From: Micromonospora sp. WMMD1128
Lineage (GTDB): Bacteria; Actinomycetota; Actinomycetes; Mycobacteriales; Micromonosporaceae
Length of the DNA: 64,000 bases
Assembly: GCF_027497235.1 (NCBI RefSeq)
Contig: NZ_CP114902.1
Coordinates: forward strand, 1,811,501-1,875,500
Direction: 5' to 3'
Shown: positions 53,056 through 63,400 of the stretch, in pieces
Layout: each line of letters begins with the position of its first letter
Position numbering within the stretch: position 1 is the stretch's first letter
Notes under the pieces: model-generated
Told to the model about the DNA's origin: nothing
Databases searched by the model: none
What the model saw: only the letters and a program-made list of their open reading frames with translations
Program-made: the position numbers and the translations under genes

Positions 53056-53176
53056 CGCCGTCCCCCGCCCTCGCTCGCGTCCACCCGGCAGTCGTAACAC
53101 TCTTTCCCGGCGTCGCGGTGCGGATCGCGCGGATCGCTCCGCCGATCGTGCTCCGGCGCCCGCGTGTCCCGCCCGG

Positions 53177-55540
53177 TCAGCGCCGCCAGCGCAGCGGCCC
53201 GGGGTGCACCCGCCACCACAACCGCCGCCAGCGGGGCCGGGCGTCGCGCAGCGCGTCGCCGTACGCCGAGGCGAGCGCCGCCGCCCGGTCCGCCTCGCCG
53301 GGAGTCATGGTGCCGGGCGCGAAGGCCAACTGGTTGACAAGTCCGGCGAGTTCGTCGACCGCGCCGCCCGCCACCGCCACCGCGTCGCCCGCCACCGTCG
53401 TCGCCGCGTCGCCCGTCACCGTCGTCGCCGCGTCGCCCGTCGTCGCCGCGCCGGATGCGGCGTGGGCCTCGGTGAGCGCGTGACGGGCCCGCTCGGCCAC
53501 CTCCGCCGCCGCCAGTTCGTCGCCCACCGGGCGGCCCGCCAGGCGCAACGCGTCGGTCAGCTCCCGCCAGGCGCCGGCGACCCGCCCGCCGGGGTCACCC
53601 CGCTCCAACCGGGACCTGGTCAACCGGCGGCGCATCGTGGCCAGCGCCGCCAGCACCGCGCCCACCAGCAGCAGCAGGCCACCGACGCCGCCGCCGACAA
53701 GCACCGGCGTACCCGGACCGCCGCGGGCCCGGTCCGGCGCGGACCCGGCGGCCGGTGGCGTGGCCGTGGGCTCCCCGGTCGGCGCCGGCACCTCCGACGG
53801 CGGCGGATCCTCCGGCTGCGGCCGGAAGTCCTCCTCCACCGGCCGGGGCTCGGAGTCCGGGCGCGGCATCGGGTCGAACGGCACCCAGCCGACACCCTCG
53901 AACAGCACCTCCGGCCAGGCGTACGCGTCGGCGGCCCGCACCGGCCCGTCCGCCTTCGGCGCGAACCCGACCACCACCCGGGTGGGCAGCCCGGCGAGCC
54001 GGCCGAGCACCGCGAACGACGCCGCGAACTGCTCCGAGGTGCCCCGCTGCCCGCCGCCGTTGCGCGGCCCGAACAGGAAGAACGTCAGGTTCGGGTAGGC
54101 GTGGCCGCTCGGCGCGTCGGCGGTCACCCGGTAGTGCTCGGCGAGGAACGTGGCGATCGCGTCCGCCCGCGCGTACGGCGCCCCGTTCTCCTCGGCGAGC
54201 TGGGTGGCCAGCCGGCGCACCTGCTCCGGCGCCCCGTCCGGCACCCGCAGCACCCGGGCCACCGCGTCCCCGGCCGGCACGTTCGCGGTGGCGACCAGGT
54301 TCGGGTCCGGACGCTCCCGCACCGAGGACACGTCATACCGCAGCCCCGGGGCGAGCCCCTCCGGCCGGATCAGCGTCCCGCTCGCCGGGTCGTACGCCAC
54401 CCGCGCGCCGCCCACCTCACGCGGCGTCGGCACGGCCGGCAGCAGCCGCCCGGTCAGGTCCGCCACCGTGATCTCCTGGCGCACCACGTCGGTCGTGGCG
54501 CCCGGCGCCGGCTCGACGGCCGGCAGGATCCGCCCCGCGTTGCGGTACGTGGCACCCACCCGCCACGTCACCCCGTCGTAGTCGCTGAGCACCGCCAGCC
54601 GGATCCGCGGCGGCCCGCCCCCGGTCGAACCGGCGACCGTACGCACGTCGAGCAGCCGCTGGTCCGGGTTCAACGCCCAGCCGGAGATGCGGATCAGCGG
54701 GTTCTCATCCAGAGTCTCCACCCGCGGCGGCTCCACATAGCGGCGCGGGTCGACCGGATGGTCGTCGACCTGACCGGCGACCACCGGGGCGAGCAGCGCG
54801 GCGAGCGCCACCACCACGGCCAGCCCGCCCGCGCTCGCCACCGCCGGCCGCAGCCGCACCGCCGCGCGTACCGCCGGGGTTCCCCCGGCGACCGGGTCGG
54901 CGGCATCCGCACCGGCCGGTCGTCCGGTGGCCGCCAGGCCGGCCGCCGCGACCGCCGCGAACAGCACCGTCGGGCCCACCGCCGGCTCCGCGTTCGGCCC
55001 GACCACGTAGAGCGCGCCGGCGTAGAGCAGCGCCGGCGGCAGGTAGCCGAGCAACACCCGGCCGGCCCGCAGCGCCACCTCGGCGGCGGTCAACCCGGCC
55101 AGCCAGGCCGCCACCACCGGGAGCAGCACGGTGTCCGGCGTCGGCTGCACCGGGATCATCGCGGTCAGCAGCCGGGGGATCGCGTTGCCGGCGGCGTCCG
55201 CGGCCACCTCACCGAGCCCACCGGGCAGCGCCGCGTGGCTGGCCGCCAGCCGCAGCGACAGCAGCGTCCAGCCGGCCAGGGCGGCCACCGACAGCGGCGC
55301 CACCTGCCACGACGGCAACCGCCGGGCGGCCACGCTCACCAGTACCGAACCGGCCGCCGCGCCGACCATCAGCCGGGTCAGCAGCGGGTCCGCGTACACC
55401 CGGCCCAGCACCACGGCGGACAACGCGACCAGCACCACGAGCGCCACCGGCACCGGCGCCGCCCGCAACGCCCGCGCCGCCCACCCCCGCGTCGGGGTCG
55501 GCGGCGGCCCGGCGGCCGGACGCGGCGGCGACACGGTCAC
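53177..55540 (-). CDS. TgpA-like membrane protein with transglutaminase-like fold
   Basis: About 787 residues: five to seven N-terminal helices (to about 260), an extracellular transglutaminase-like core (about 400-570), a Pro-rich linker, one more helix near 620 and a cytoplasmic tail. The core reads GTSEQFAASFAVLGRLAGLPTRVVVGF, then DAYAWPEVLFEGVGWVPFDPMP. The usual catalytic Cys and His are replaced by Ser and Tyr, so it may not be a classical transglutaminase or protease. GTG 55540 overlaps the DUF58 stop (GTGA). Last gene of the MoxR operon. Confidence 0.88.
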   Translation of the reverse strand: MTVSPPRPAAGPPPTPTRGWAARALRAAPVPVALVVLVALSAVVLGRVYADPLLTRLMVGAAAGSVLVSVAARRLPSWQVAPLSVAALAGWTLLSLRLAASHAALPGGLGEVAADAAGNAIPRLLTAMIPVQPTPDTVLLPVVAAWLAGLTAAEVALRAGRVLLGYLPPALLYAGALYVVGPNAEPAVGPTVLFAAVAAAGLAATGRPAGADAADPVAGGTPAVRAAVRLRPAVASAGGLAVVVALAALLAPVVAGQVDDHPVDPRRYVEPPRVETLDENPLIRISGWALNPDQRLLDVRTVAGSTGGGPPRIRLAVLSDYDGVTWRVGATYRNAGRILPAVEPAPGATTDVVRQEITVADLTGRLLPAVPTPREVGGARVAYDPASGTLIRPEGLAPGLRYDVSSVRERPDPNLVATANVPAGDAVARVLRVPDGAPEQVRRLATQLAEENGAPYARADAIATFLAEHYRVTADAPSGHAYPNLTFFLFGPRNGGGQRGTSEQFAASFAVLGRLAGLPTRVVVGFAPKADGPVRAADAYAWPEVLFEGVGWVPFDPMPRPDSEPRPVEEDFRPQPEDPPPSEVPAPTGEPTATPPAAGSAPDRARGGPGTPVLVGGGVGGLLLLVGAVLAALATMRRRLTRSRLERGDPGGRVAGAWRELTDALRLAGRPVGDELAAAEVAERARHALTEAHAASGAATTGDAATTVTGDAATTVAGDAVAVAGGAVDELAGLVNQLAFAPGTMTPGEADRAAALASAYGDALRDARPRWRRLWWRVHPGPLRWRR

Positions 55541-56691
55541 CACCGGCGGATCCCGTCCCACTCGGCGGCGAACGCCGCGCCGTCCGCCGCCTCCAGCACC
55601 ACCAGGCCCGTCGCGCCGGCCGCCGTCGGCGCGGACCCGCCGAACATCCCCACCACCACCGACGGGTACGCCCCGCGCAGCGCGCCCACATGCCCCAACT
55701 CTTCGGCGGCGCCCGGCCCGGTGAGGAAGACGAGCGTGTCGCCGAGCCGCTCCTGCCGCAGTCGGCCCGTCGCCGCCGACAGCACCTCCACCCCGCCGCC
55801 GGCCAACTCGACCGCGGCGAGCCGGTCCAGCGGCCCGGCCGCCCCCGCCGGCTCCACCTCGGCCGGCGCGACGAGCAGCAGGTGCACCGGCAGGTTCTCC
55901 CGCACCGCCGCGGCCACCACCGACGCCGCCGCCTCGCACGCCGCCTCGAACGACTCCGCCACCCCGGCCACCCGCCCCGGATGGGCCGCCGACCGGTTGT
56001 CCAGCACCACCACGAGGCGCGGCAGGCTGGTGTCCACGTTCTCCCGCACCATCAGCTCACCCACCCGGGCGCTGGTCCGCCAGTGCACCCGGCGCAACTC
56101 GTCGCCGACCACGTACTCGCGCAACGAGTCGAACGTGATCGACCCGTGCGGCACGCTGTCGACGCGCCCGTCCAGGCTGCGCCCCGCCCCGGTCGGCACT
56201 GCGGACAACGGGTGGATCCGCGGGTACACCCACACCGCGACCGTGCCGCCGTAGCCGCGGGTCAACGCCACCAGCCCGAGCGGGTCCCGGCGGACCACCC
56301 GCAGCGGCCCCACCGGCACCACACCCCGGCGGTGCGTCGGCACCGCGTACCGCACCCGCGTGTCCCGCCCCGGACGCAACCGCAGCAACGGCACCGGCAC
56401 CGGCGCTCCCGCGCAGCGGTCCTCCGCCACCAGGTTCGCCGCCCGCAACCGGCCCGTGTTGCGCACCGCCAACTCCATCGCCGCCGGCTCGCCCCGGGCC
56501 ACCCGATCCGGGTCGGCCCGACGCTCCACGGCCAACCGGGGCCGCCAGGCGGCCGTCACCCCGGCGTAGGCCACCGCCACGCCGGCCGCCGCGCCGAGCA
56601 CGGTCAGCTCCGGGTACGCGTACCGGAAACCCGCCCCGAGCAGCACCAGGGCGGCGACGAGCAGCCCGACGCCACGGGCGGTGATCCCCAC
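55537..56691 (-). CDS. DUF58 domain protein
   Basis: 384 residues. Two N-terminal helices (about 8-46), then a beta domain and the DUF58 core LREYVVGDELRRVHWRTSARVGELMVRE (about 188-215), followed by a VWA-like part (LPRLVVVLDNRSAA). DUF58 proteins act with MoxR ATPases and transglutaminase-like proteins at the membrane. It starts 2 bp after the MoxR stop and overlaps the next gene by 4 bases. Confidence 0.92.
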   Translation of the reverse strand: MGITARGVGLLVAALVLLGAGFRYAYPELTVLGAAAGVAVAYAGVTAAWRPRLAVERRADPDRVARGEPAAMELAVRNTGRLRAANLVAEDRCAGAPVPVPLLRLRPGRDTRVRYAVPTHRRGVVPVGPLRVVRRDPLGLVALTRGYGGTVAVWVYPRIHPLSAVPTGAGRSLDGRVDSVPHGSITFDSLREYVVGDELRRVHWRTSARVGELMVRENVDTSLPRLVVVLDNRSAAHPGRVAGVAESFEAACEAAASVVAAAVRENLPVHLLLVAPAEVEPAGAAGPLDRLAAVELAGGGVEVLSAATGRLRQERLGDTLVFLTGPGAAEELGHVGALRGAYPSVVVGMFGGSAPTAAGATGLVVLEAADGAAFAAEWDGIRRW

Positions 56692-56693
56692 GC

Positions 56694-57689
56694 TCAGCCG
56701 TGCACCGGGGCGGGCTGGCCCGACGGCAGCGGCACCGGCACCGAGGCGACCGCCTGACGCAGCACCTCGGCCGGCGTGACGCCCCGCACCTGCGCATCAG
56801 GCGTCAACAGCAGCCGGTGCGCGAAGACCGGCTCGACCAGCGCCTTCAGGTCCTCCGGCATGATCCAGCCCCGCCCGTCGATCAGCGCGTACGCGCACGC
56901 CGCCCGGGTCAACGCGATCACCCCGCGCGGGCTCACCCCCACCCGCACCTGCGGATGGGTCCGCGTCGCCGCGGCCAGCCGCACCGCGTACGCGTAGAGC
57001 GGCTCGGCGATGTGCACCCGCCGGGCCATCTTCACCATCTCGCCGACCGTGGCGGTGTCGGTGACCGCGGTCAGCGAGTCGGGGGAGCGGACCGTGGCGC
57101 CGCGCAGCACCTCCACCTCGACCGCCTCGTCCGGATAGCCCACCGAGAGCTTCACCAGGAACCGGTCGAGCTGCGCCTCCGGCAGCCGGTAGGTGCCGTC
57201 CATCTCCACCGGGTTCTGCGTGGCCACCACCAGGAACGGCTGCGGCACCGGATGGCGTACGCCGTCCACGGTGACGGTCCGCTCCTCCATCACCTCCAGC
57301 AGCGCCGACTGGGTCTTCGGCGACGCCCGGTTGATCTCGTCGGCGATCACGATGTTCGCGAACACCGGCCCCGGGTGGAACTCGAAACCGCGGCTGGCCT
57401 GGTTGAAGATGGTCACCCCGGATACGTCCGAGGGCAGCAGGTCCGGGGTGAACTGGATCCGCCGCCACTCACCCTTGACGGTGGCCGCCACCGCGCGCGC
57501 CAGGGTGGTCTTGCCGACCCCGGGCACGTCCTCCAGCAGCACGTGCCCCTGGGCGAACAACGCGGTCAGCGCCAGCCGGACCACCTGCGGCTTGCCCAGC
57601 ACGACCGCGTTGACGTTGTCGGCCAGCCGGGCGGCCAGGGCGGCGAAGCCCTGCACCTCCGGCTGGCTCAGCGGTTCGTGCGTGTTCAC
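56694..57689 (-). CDS. MoxR-family AAA+ ATPase
   Basis: 331 residues. Walker A EDVPGVGKTTLARAVA, Walker B NIVIADEINRASPKTQSALLEVMEE, sensor 1 VVATQNPVEMDGTYRLPEAQLDRF and the arginine-rich lid SPRGVIALTRAACA. MoxR ATPases act as chaperone-like remodelers for partner proteins encoded alongside, here DUF58 and the TgpA-like protein. GTG 57689 has GGAAGGG 8 bases upstream. Confidence 0.95.
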   Translation of the reverse strand: MNTHEPLSQPEVQGFAALAARLADNVNAVVLGKPQVVRLALTALFAQGHVLLEDVPGVGKTTLARAVAATVKGEWRRIQFTPDLLPSDVSGVTIFNQASRGFEFHPGPVFANIVIADEINRASPKTQSALLEVMEERTVTVDGVRHPVPQPFLVVATQNPVEMDGTYRLPEAQLDRFLVKLSVGYPDEAVEVEVLRGATVRSPDSLTAVTDTATVGEMVKMARRVHIAEPLYAYAVRLAAATRTHPQVRVGVSPRGVIALTRAACAYALIDGRGWIMPEDLKALVEPVFAHRLLLTPDAQVRGVTPAEVLRQAVASVPVPLPSGQPAPVHG

Positions 57690-57715
57690 GGGTGTGCCCT
57701 TCCGAAACGGCGCGG

Positions 57716-60343
57716 TCAGCAGGTGGGCAGCAAGTTGAGGTCGTCGCCGCCCTCCAGGTTCAGCCAGGCCCACGGAATGTAGGTCTTGCCCTTGTAGTCG
57801 ACCTGGACCCACCAGGTGCTCTGCTTGTTGTTGTTGTAGATCCAGGCATCGACGTTCTCACCCTTGGCCTTGCAGTAGGTGCGCAGCCGCCTGCCGTCCG
57901 GCACCCAGCCGGCCTGCCGGTCGTTGTCCTGCCGGGTGACCTCGAAGATCTCGTTGCCGTTGCGGCCCGGCACATCCGAGTCGCAGTACGTCCGCTGGTC
58001 CCCGTCCGGACCGTTCTTACAAGTGGCGACGCCGTAGACCGGGTCGGTGGTCTGGGCACGGGTGGCGGTGTTCTTTCCGGCCGCGTTGCTCGCGGTCACC
58101 GTCACCGTGTACGCCGTGCCCGGCGACAACCCGGTCACCCGCAGGCTGGCACAGCCGCCGCTGGCCGTCTTGCCGCCGGTGGCCGCCGTGCAGGTGGCCC
58201 GCCCGCCGCCGGCGTCCACGGTGAACGTCACCGTCACCGAGGTGGCGTCCGCCGACGAACCGGTCACCGTGACCCGGGGCGCGGCCACCGTACGGGCGGT
58301 GGTGGTGGCCTCCGCGCCGGGACCGGCCTCGTTCACCGCCTTCACCTTCACCGTCACGTTCTGGCCGTTGCCGAGCCCGCCCACGGTGGCCTTGACGTCG
58401 GTCACCTCGACCGTCTTCCCGGCGGCCTCCACCACGTACTTCATCACCGGGCGGCCGTTCTCCACCGCCGGCGACCACTGCACCGCGACGGTGCCGGGCT
58501 GGTCGGCCACGGTGGACGCGCGCAGCTCGGTAGGGGCCTTCGGCGTCGTGAACGGCACCACCGTGTTGCTCACCGGCGACGCCTTCGACCCGGCGCCCTT
58601 GTCACTGACCGCGGTCACCGTGAACGCGTACTGCGTGCCGTACTCCAACTGACCCGCCGGCACCACCAGCTCGGTCTTCGGCGACTCGCCGGCCGGGGCG
58701 CTCGCGCCGGCCGAGGTCGCGGTCACCGCGTACCGCGCCACCTTGTTGCCCTGCCCGTCGGCCTCCGGCCAGCTCACCCGCACCGTGCCGTCCGGTCGCG
58801 CCTCGGCGGTCACCGAGGCCGGCGGGTCCGGCACCTCGGCCGTCGGCACGACCGGGTTGCTGCGCCGCGCCGGCCCGTCGCCCTTCGCGTTCACCGCGTG
58901 CACCGAGAACGTGTACGACTCGCCGTTGGTCAGCCCGGTCACCTCAAGCGCCCGCTGGTTCGCGCCCACCTGGTGGGTCTGACCGCCGCCCTCCACCACG
59001 TACCTGGTGATCTCGGCGCCGTTGGACGTGGCGGGCTGCCAGCTCACCCGCGCCGAGGCGTTGCCGGCGGCGGCGCGGACCGACTTCGGCGCGCCCGGCT
59101 TACTCACCTTCGGCTTCTTCGGCGGGGGCGGCGGCGGGGGAGCCGGCGGCGGGTCGCCACCGAGCACGTCGTTCGCGTACTTGTTGACCTCACGGACCCG
59201 GTTCCGGTCGTCGACCACCTGCGCGGTCGACGAGTCCGGCGGGTTGATGAACAGGTGGTTCTCGCGGACCTCCAGCTCCATCGGCCCGGGCCGGCCGGAA
59301 CCCTTGATGGTCTCCACCAACTGGCCGGCGGCGTCGAACGAGTAGACCGCCCCGGTGTCCTCGTCGGCACAGTAGAACCGCCCCGCCCAGGCCACCGCCG
59401 GGCTCAGCCGGACCCCGGCGCCCGGCACCGTGAACGTCCGCACCTCGCGGCCGTCCCGGACCACGTGCACCGACCGGTCACCGGCCACCGTCACCGGCAC
59501 CTGCGGGCCGCTGCTGCGGGTCGGCAGGATGCCGGGGGCGGTCACCGTCAGGTCGGCCCGCTGGGTCCGGCCGCCGACAATCGTCACCAACGACGCCGAC
59601 GTGCGATCGAGCACCGCCACGCCCTCGTCGAGCGTGGACACCACGAGCTCGTGCGCCGGCTCGGCCACCTCGTACGTCTCGACCCGCTTCGGGCTGAGCC
59701 CGGCGGGCGGCGCGTCACCCGGCGTCGCCGGCAGGTCGGCGGCCGTGACCGCCGAGACGGTGCCCTCGCTCGGCACCGCGATCCACAGCTTCCCGTCGCC
59801 GTCGAACGCTCCGCCGGTGATGCCCGGCGGATAACGGACCGGCTCGCCCACCGGCGTCAACGCCCGCGGGTCGAGCTGCCGGACGATGCCCTGCACCGCG
59901 TCCACCACGAACGCCGCGTCCTCGTGCAACGCCACGCTGACCCCGAGCCCCGGTGCGGTCGGGGTGGTCGCGGTGATCTGGAGCGTCGCCAGGTCGAGCG
60001 AGCTGACCTGGCCGGTGTTGAGGTCACGCAGGATCAGCAGCCGGTCGGTCTGCGCCACCAGCATCTGGTGCCGCCGCCCGCCGGGCACCTCCATCCGGGT
60101 GTCTACCCGTGCGGTGATGCCGTTGACCCGGGCCAGCTCGCTGCGCGTGGTGCTCCACAGCCAGGACGAGGAGTCGAAGTTGGCCACCGCGTTGTCGGCG
60201 GCGCCCAGCCCGAGCACCGTCAACCCCATCGCGGCCAGCAGCGCCGCCACCGTGCCGATGGTGACCAGCCCGCCGCGCAACCGCTTCCGCGGGCGGGCCG
60301 TCTCCGACCCGGCGGTGCTCGTGACGTCCTCAATGGTGGTCAC
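57716..60343 (-). CDS. Membrane-anchored beta-propeller/fibronectin type III protein
   Basis: About 875 residues. A basic N-terminus and one membrane helix (about 25-47), then a propeller-like region (about 55-400; RLLILRDLNTGQVSSLDLATL), a proline run, about four Fn3 domains (GAPKSVRAAAGNASARVSWQ; VPDPPASVTAEARPDGTVRVSW; KAPTELRAST), and a small Cys-containing C-terminal domain resembling an SH3-type module (TWWVQVDYKGKTYIPWAWLN). Probably extracytoplasmic. GTG 60343 is preceded by GGGGAGG. First gene of a unit with MoxR, DUF58 and TgpA-like genes. Confidence 0.88.
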   Translation of the reverse strand: MTTIEDVTSTAGSETARPRKRLRGGLVTIGTVAALLAAMGLTVLGLGAADNAVANFDSSSWLWSTTRSELARVNGITARVDTRMEVPGGRRHQMLVAQTDRLLILRDLNTGQVSSLDLATLQITATTPTAPGLGVSVALHEDAAFVVDAVQGIVRQLDPRALTPVGEPVRYPPGITGGAFDGDGKLWIAVPSEGTVSAVTAADLPATPGDAPPAGLSPKRVETYEVAEPAHELVVSTLDEGVAVLDRTSASLVTIVGGRTQRADLTVTAPGILPTRSSGPQVPVTVAGDRSVHVVRDGREVRTFTVPGAGVRLSPAVAWAGRFYCADEDTGAVYSFDAAGQLVETIKGSGRPGPMELEVRENHLFINPPDSSTAQVVDDRNRVREVNKYANDVLGGDPPPAPPPPPPPKKPKVSKPGAPKSVRAAAGNASARVSWQPATSNGAEITRYVVEGGGQTHQVGANQRALEVTGLTNGESYTFSVHAVNAKGDGPARRSNPVVPTAEVPDPPASVTAEARPDGTVRVSWPEADGQGNKVARYAVTATSAGASAPAGESPKTELVVPAGQLEYGTQYAFTVTAVSDKGAGSKASPVSNTVVPFTTPKAPTELRASTVADQPGTVAVQWSPAVENGRPVMKYVVEAAGKTVEVTDVKATVGGLGNGQNVTVKVKAVNEAGPGAEATTTARTVAAPRVTVTGSSADATSVTVTFTVDAGGGRATCTAATGGKTASGGCASLRVTGLSPGTAYTVTVTASNAAGKNTATRAQTTDPVYGVATCKNGPDGDQRTYCDSDVPGRNGNEIFEVTRQDNDRQAGWVPDGRRLRTYCKAKGENVDAWIYNNNKQSTWWVQVDYKGKTYIPWAWLNLEGGDDLNLLPTC

Positions 60344-60488
60344 AGCCGGCTGCCTCCCCGCGTCGGTGGGGGAGGGCGCCGCACGTGGTCGACCCTCCCC
60401 AGAGCCGGGAGCCATCATAGGTGCCGGCCGGGGCTGGTGAAACCCGCACCGTCCCCCTGTGGACACCGAGCGTGTCGTAGGTGGCCGG

Positions 60489-63400
60489 TCAGTTCGGCGT
60501 GCCACCGCCCTCGCGGTCCGTGCAGACCTGACCCGAGGTGGCGTACGAGTCGGTCGAGTAGACCGCAAGCACCGTGAAACAGTAGTCAAGCTTCGCGCTC
60601 AACCCGTTCACCGTGTAGCGGGTCTGCCCGGCGTCCACGGTGGCCATCACCCCGAGCTTCTGCCCGGCCCGCCCACCGGCGACCACGAACGGCACCCCGC
60701 CGTCCGTCGGATCGGTCCAGGTCACCGTGATCGTGGTGGTGTCGTCCCGCAACCGCAGGTCAACCGGGGGTGGCCCGGTCACCTTCGGCTTGGCCACGCT
60801 CGGCGCCGGCGCGGGCGGCGGCGCGTCCCGGCCCAGCCACACCGCGCCCCCGGCGACCACGGCCACCAACGCGACCGCCGCACCACCCACCACGGCCACC
60901 ATCGTCCGGTTACGGCCGCGCCGCTCCGGCTCCTCCGCCACCGGGTACGCGGCGCTCTGGTGGAACGCCTGCGGCACCGCCGGCCAGGCCCCCTGCTCCG
61001 GGTACGCCGCTGGTTCCGGCCGCGCCGGTCCGGGAAAGTCCAGCAACCCGTCGTAGACCGGTAACGCCCGACCCTCGTCCGGGACGTCCCCGCCGGGGTG
61101 GTGGTCCGCCCCGGTGGCGCTGCCGCCCCGGCCTTCGACGTTCCGATGCTGGTCAATGTCGTTGCCGTTCGCCCCCACGGCGGGGTCCCACCCGGTGGGG
61201 CTCCGGTCCTGCCCGGTGGTGCCGCCGTCCTCGTCGTCCACAGTCGGCGTGAGGTCCGACCCCGGCTCGGCACCGACCGGCTGCGACGGCGCCACGCTGC
61301 TCCACGGCGGCGCGACCATGCCCCACGGCGGCGCGGGCGTGCCGCTGGCGGGCGCGGCGCTGGTCGGCGTGGCGCTGGCGGGCGTGGCGCTGACGGGCGT
61401 GGCGCTGGCGGGCGTGCCGCTGACCGGCGCGGCGCCGGTCAGCGCGGCGCTGGTCGGCGTGGCGCTGGTCGGCGTGGCGCTGGTCGGCGTGGCGCTGGCG
61501 GGCGTGGCGCTGGTCGGCGCGGTGCTGACGGGCATGGCGGGTGGCCCGCTGACCGACGGCGGGTGGCCGCCGACCGGATACCCGCCGGGTCCGCTCACCG
61601 GCGGTCCGGGTGGTCCACTCACCGGGTACCCGGGTGGTCCGCTCGCTGGTGGTCCGCTTACGGGCGGTCCGGGCGGTGTGCTGACGGGATATCCGAGGGT
61701 GCCGGTGACCGGCGGCCCGCTCCCGGGATACCCAGGGTGCGGGGCGACGGGCGGTCCGGGCGGTGTGCCGACGGGATATCCGGGGGTGGGTCGTCCGGGC
61801 GGCCCGCTCACGGGATGCGGTGGTGCGCTCGCGGAGCCGGCCGGCGGATAGGCGGCGGCATGCGGTCCGGCGGCCGGACGCGTCGGAGCGCCGGGCGGGG
61901 CGTCGCTCGCCGGCGGGCGCGGGCCATCGGGCTGGTGATCCCGCTCCGGGCCGGCGGCGGGCGGCGCGCCCGGAGGCGGGCCGACCACCGGCGGTCGGTC
62001 TGCGGCAGGTGCGCTGCTCGGCGTTCCGCTCGCCGAGTGGGCGGCGTCAGGTGCGCTGCTCGGTGTTCCGCCCACGGGCGGTCCGCTGACCGGGATCGGG
62101 CGTCCACTCACCCGCGGTGCGCTGACAGGTGGTGCATCGGCGGCGTGCGCTTCGCTTGTCGCGGCGCCCCTGGGCGAGGCGGAGGCGGCGGCCTGCCGTT
62201 CCGCTTCCTCCCGCAGCAACGGGCCGATCTGCTGCACCTGAATGGTCGGCTTGTCCCAGCCCGGGGCGGGCGTCGCCGATCCGGGTCCGGGGCCACCCAC
62301 CCCCGGGCCGGCGGGCCCGTCGGCTGGGCGCGACGGCGACGTGGCGGCCGGAACCGCGGGCCGGTGCCCCGTGGCGGTCTCCGACGCGGGTGGCGCGCCG
62401 GTCCGATCAACTGGCGGGACCGATGCCGGCGCCGGGACGGGCGGATGGGAAACCGGTGGGGCGGGTGGCGGCAGCGCCCCAGTCGCCGACGGGCTCGGGA
62501 TCGGTGGCCCTGAGATCGGGGGGCCTGAGATCGGGGGGCCTGAGCCGGGCGGGCTCGAGATCGGTGGGCTTGAGATCGGCGCGCCTGGGATCGGCGCGGC
62601 TGGGGTCGGGCCTGTGATCGGTGGGCTCGGGAACGGCCGGGCGGCCGGAACGGGCGGGGGAGGCGGCAGGACTCCACTCCCCGGTGGACCGGAGATCGGC
62701 GTCGGTACACGCGGCGCCGGCGGCCCGGAGGACAGAGCCGGCGACGCCGGTGGGGCGACCGGCGTCGACCCGGGAGAAGACGGCGGGGCCGCCGCCCAGG
62801 GAGGTGCGCCGGAACCGTCGGGCGACGACTGCCGACGGGGCGATGGGATGACCGGCGGGGGCGGTAGTGGACCCGCCCCGACGGTCGGCGGCGGTGGACC
62901 GTGATGTGCCGGCGGGCCGGGATGTGCGGGCGGGCCGGGATGTGCCGGCGGGCTTGGAGGCGTTGGCGGGCCGGGAGGCGTCGTCGGGACGATCGACGGC
63001 CGGGGCGGCACCGGCATCACGCCGGGAGTGGGCACCGGCTGGTTGTGGGCGGTGGCCGGCGATGCCGGGAAACGTGCGGTGGCCTGTCCGGGCGGCGCCG
63101 GCAAACCGCCGGCGGTGTCGGCGGCCGGCGGTGGAGGAGGAGGCGCCCAGGGACTGGCCGGCCGATCCGAGCCGCTGGGCCGGACCGGAGGCGCCGAGGT
63201 GGGGATCACCGGAGGAGGCGGCAGCGACGCCGGGTTGCTTTGGGGCAGCGGCGTCGGGGCGCTCTGGGGCATCGGGGGCGGAGCGGGACGGGCTCCGGGG
63301 TCGGACGCGGTTCCGGGCCACGGTGCTCGGGACGCCGGCCCCGGCTGCGGCGCCCATTCGGCGCCGGGCACCGGTGCGGCGGCGGGTGCCGTGGAGGCAG

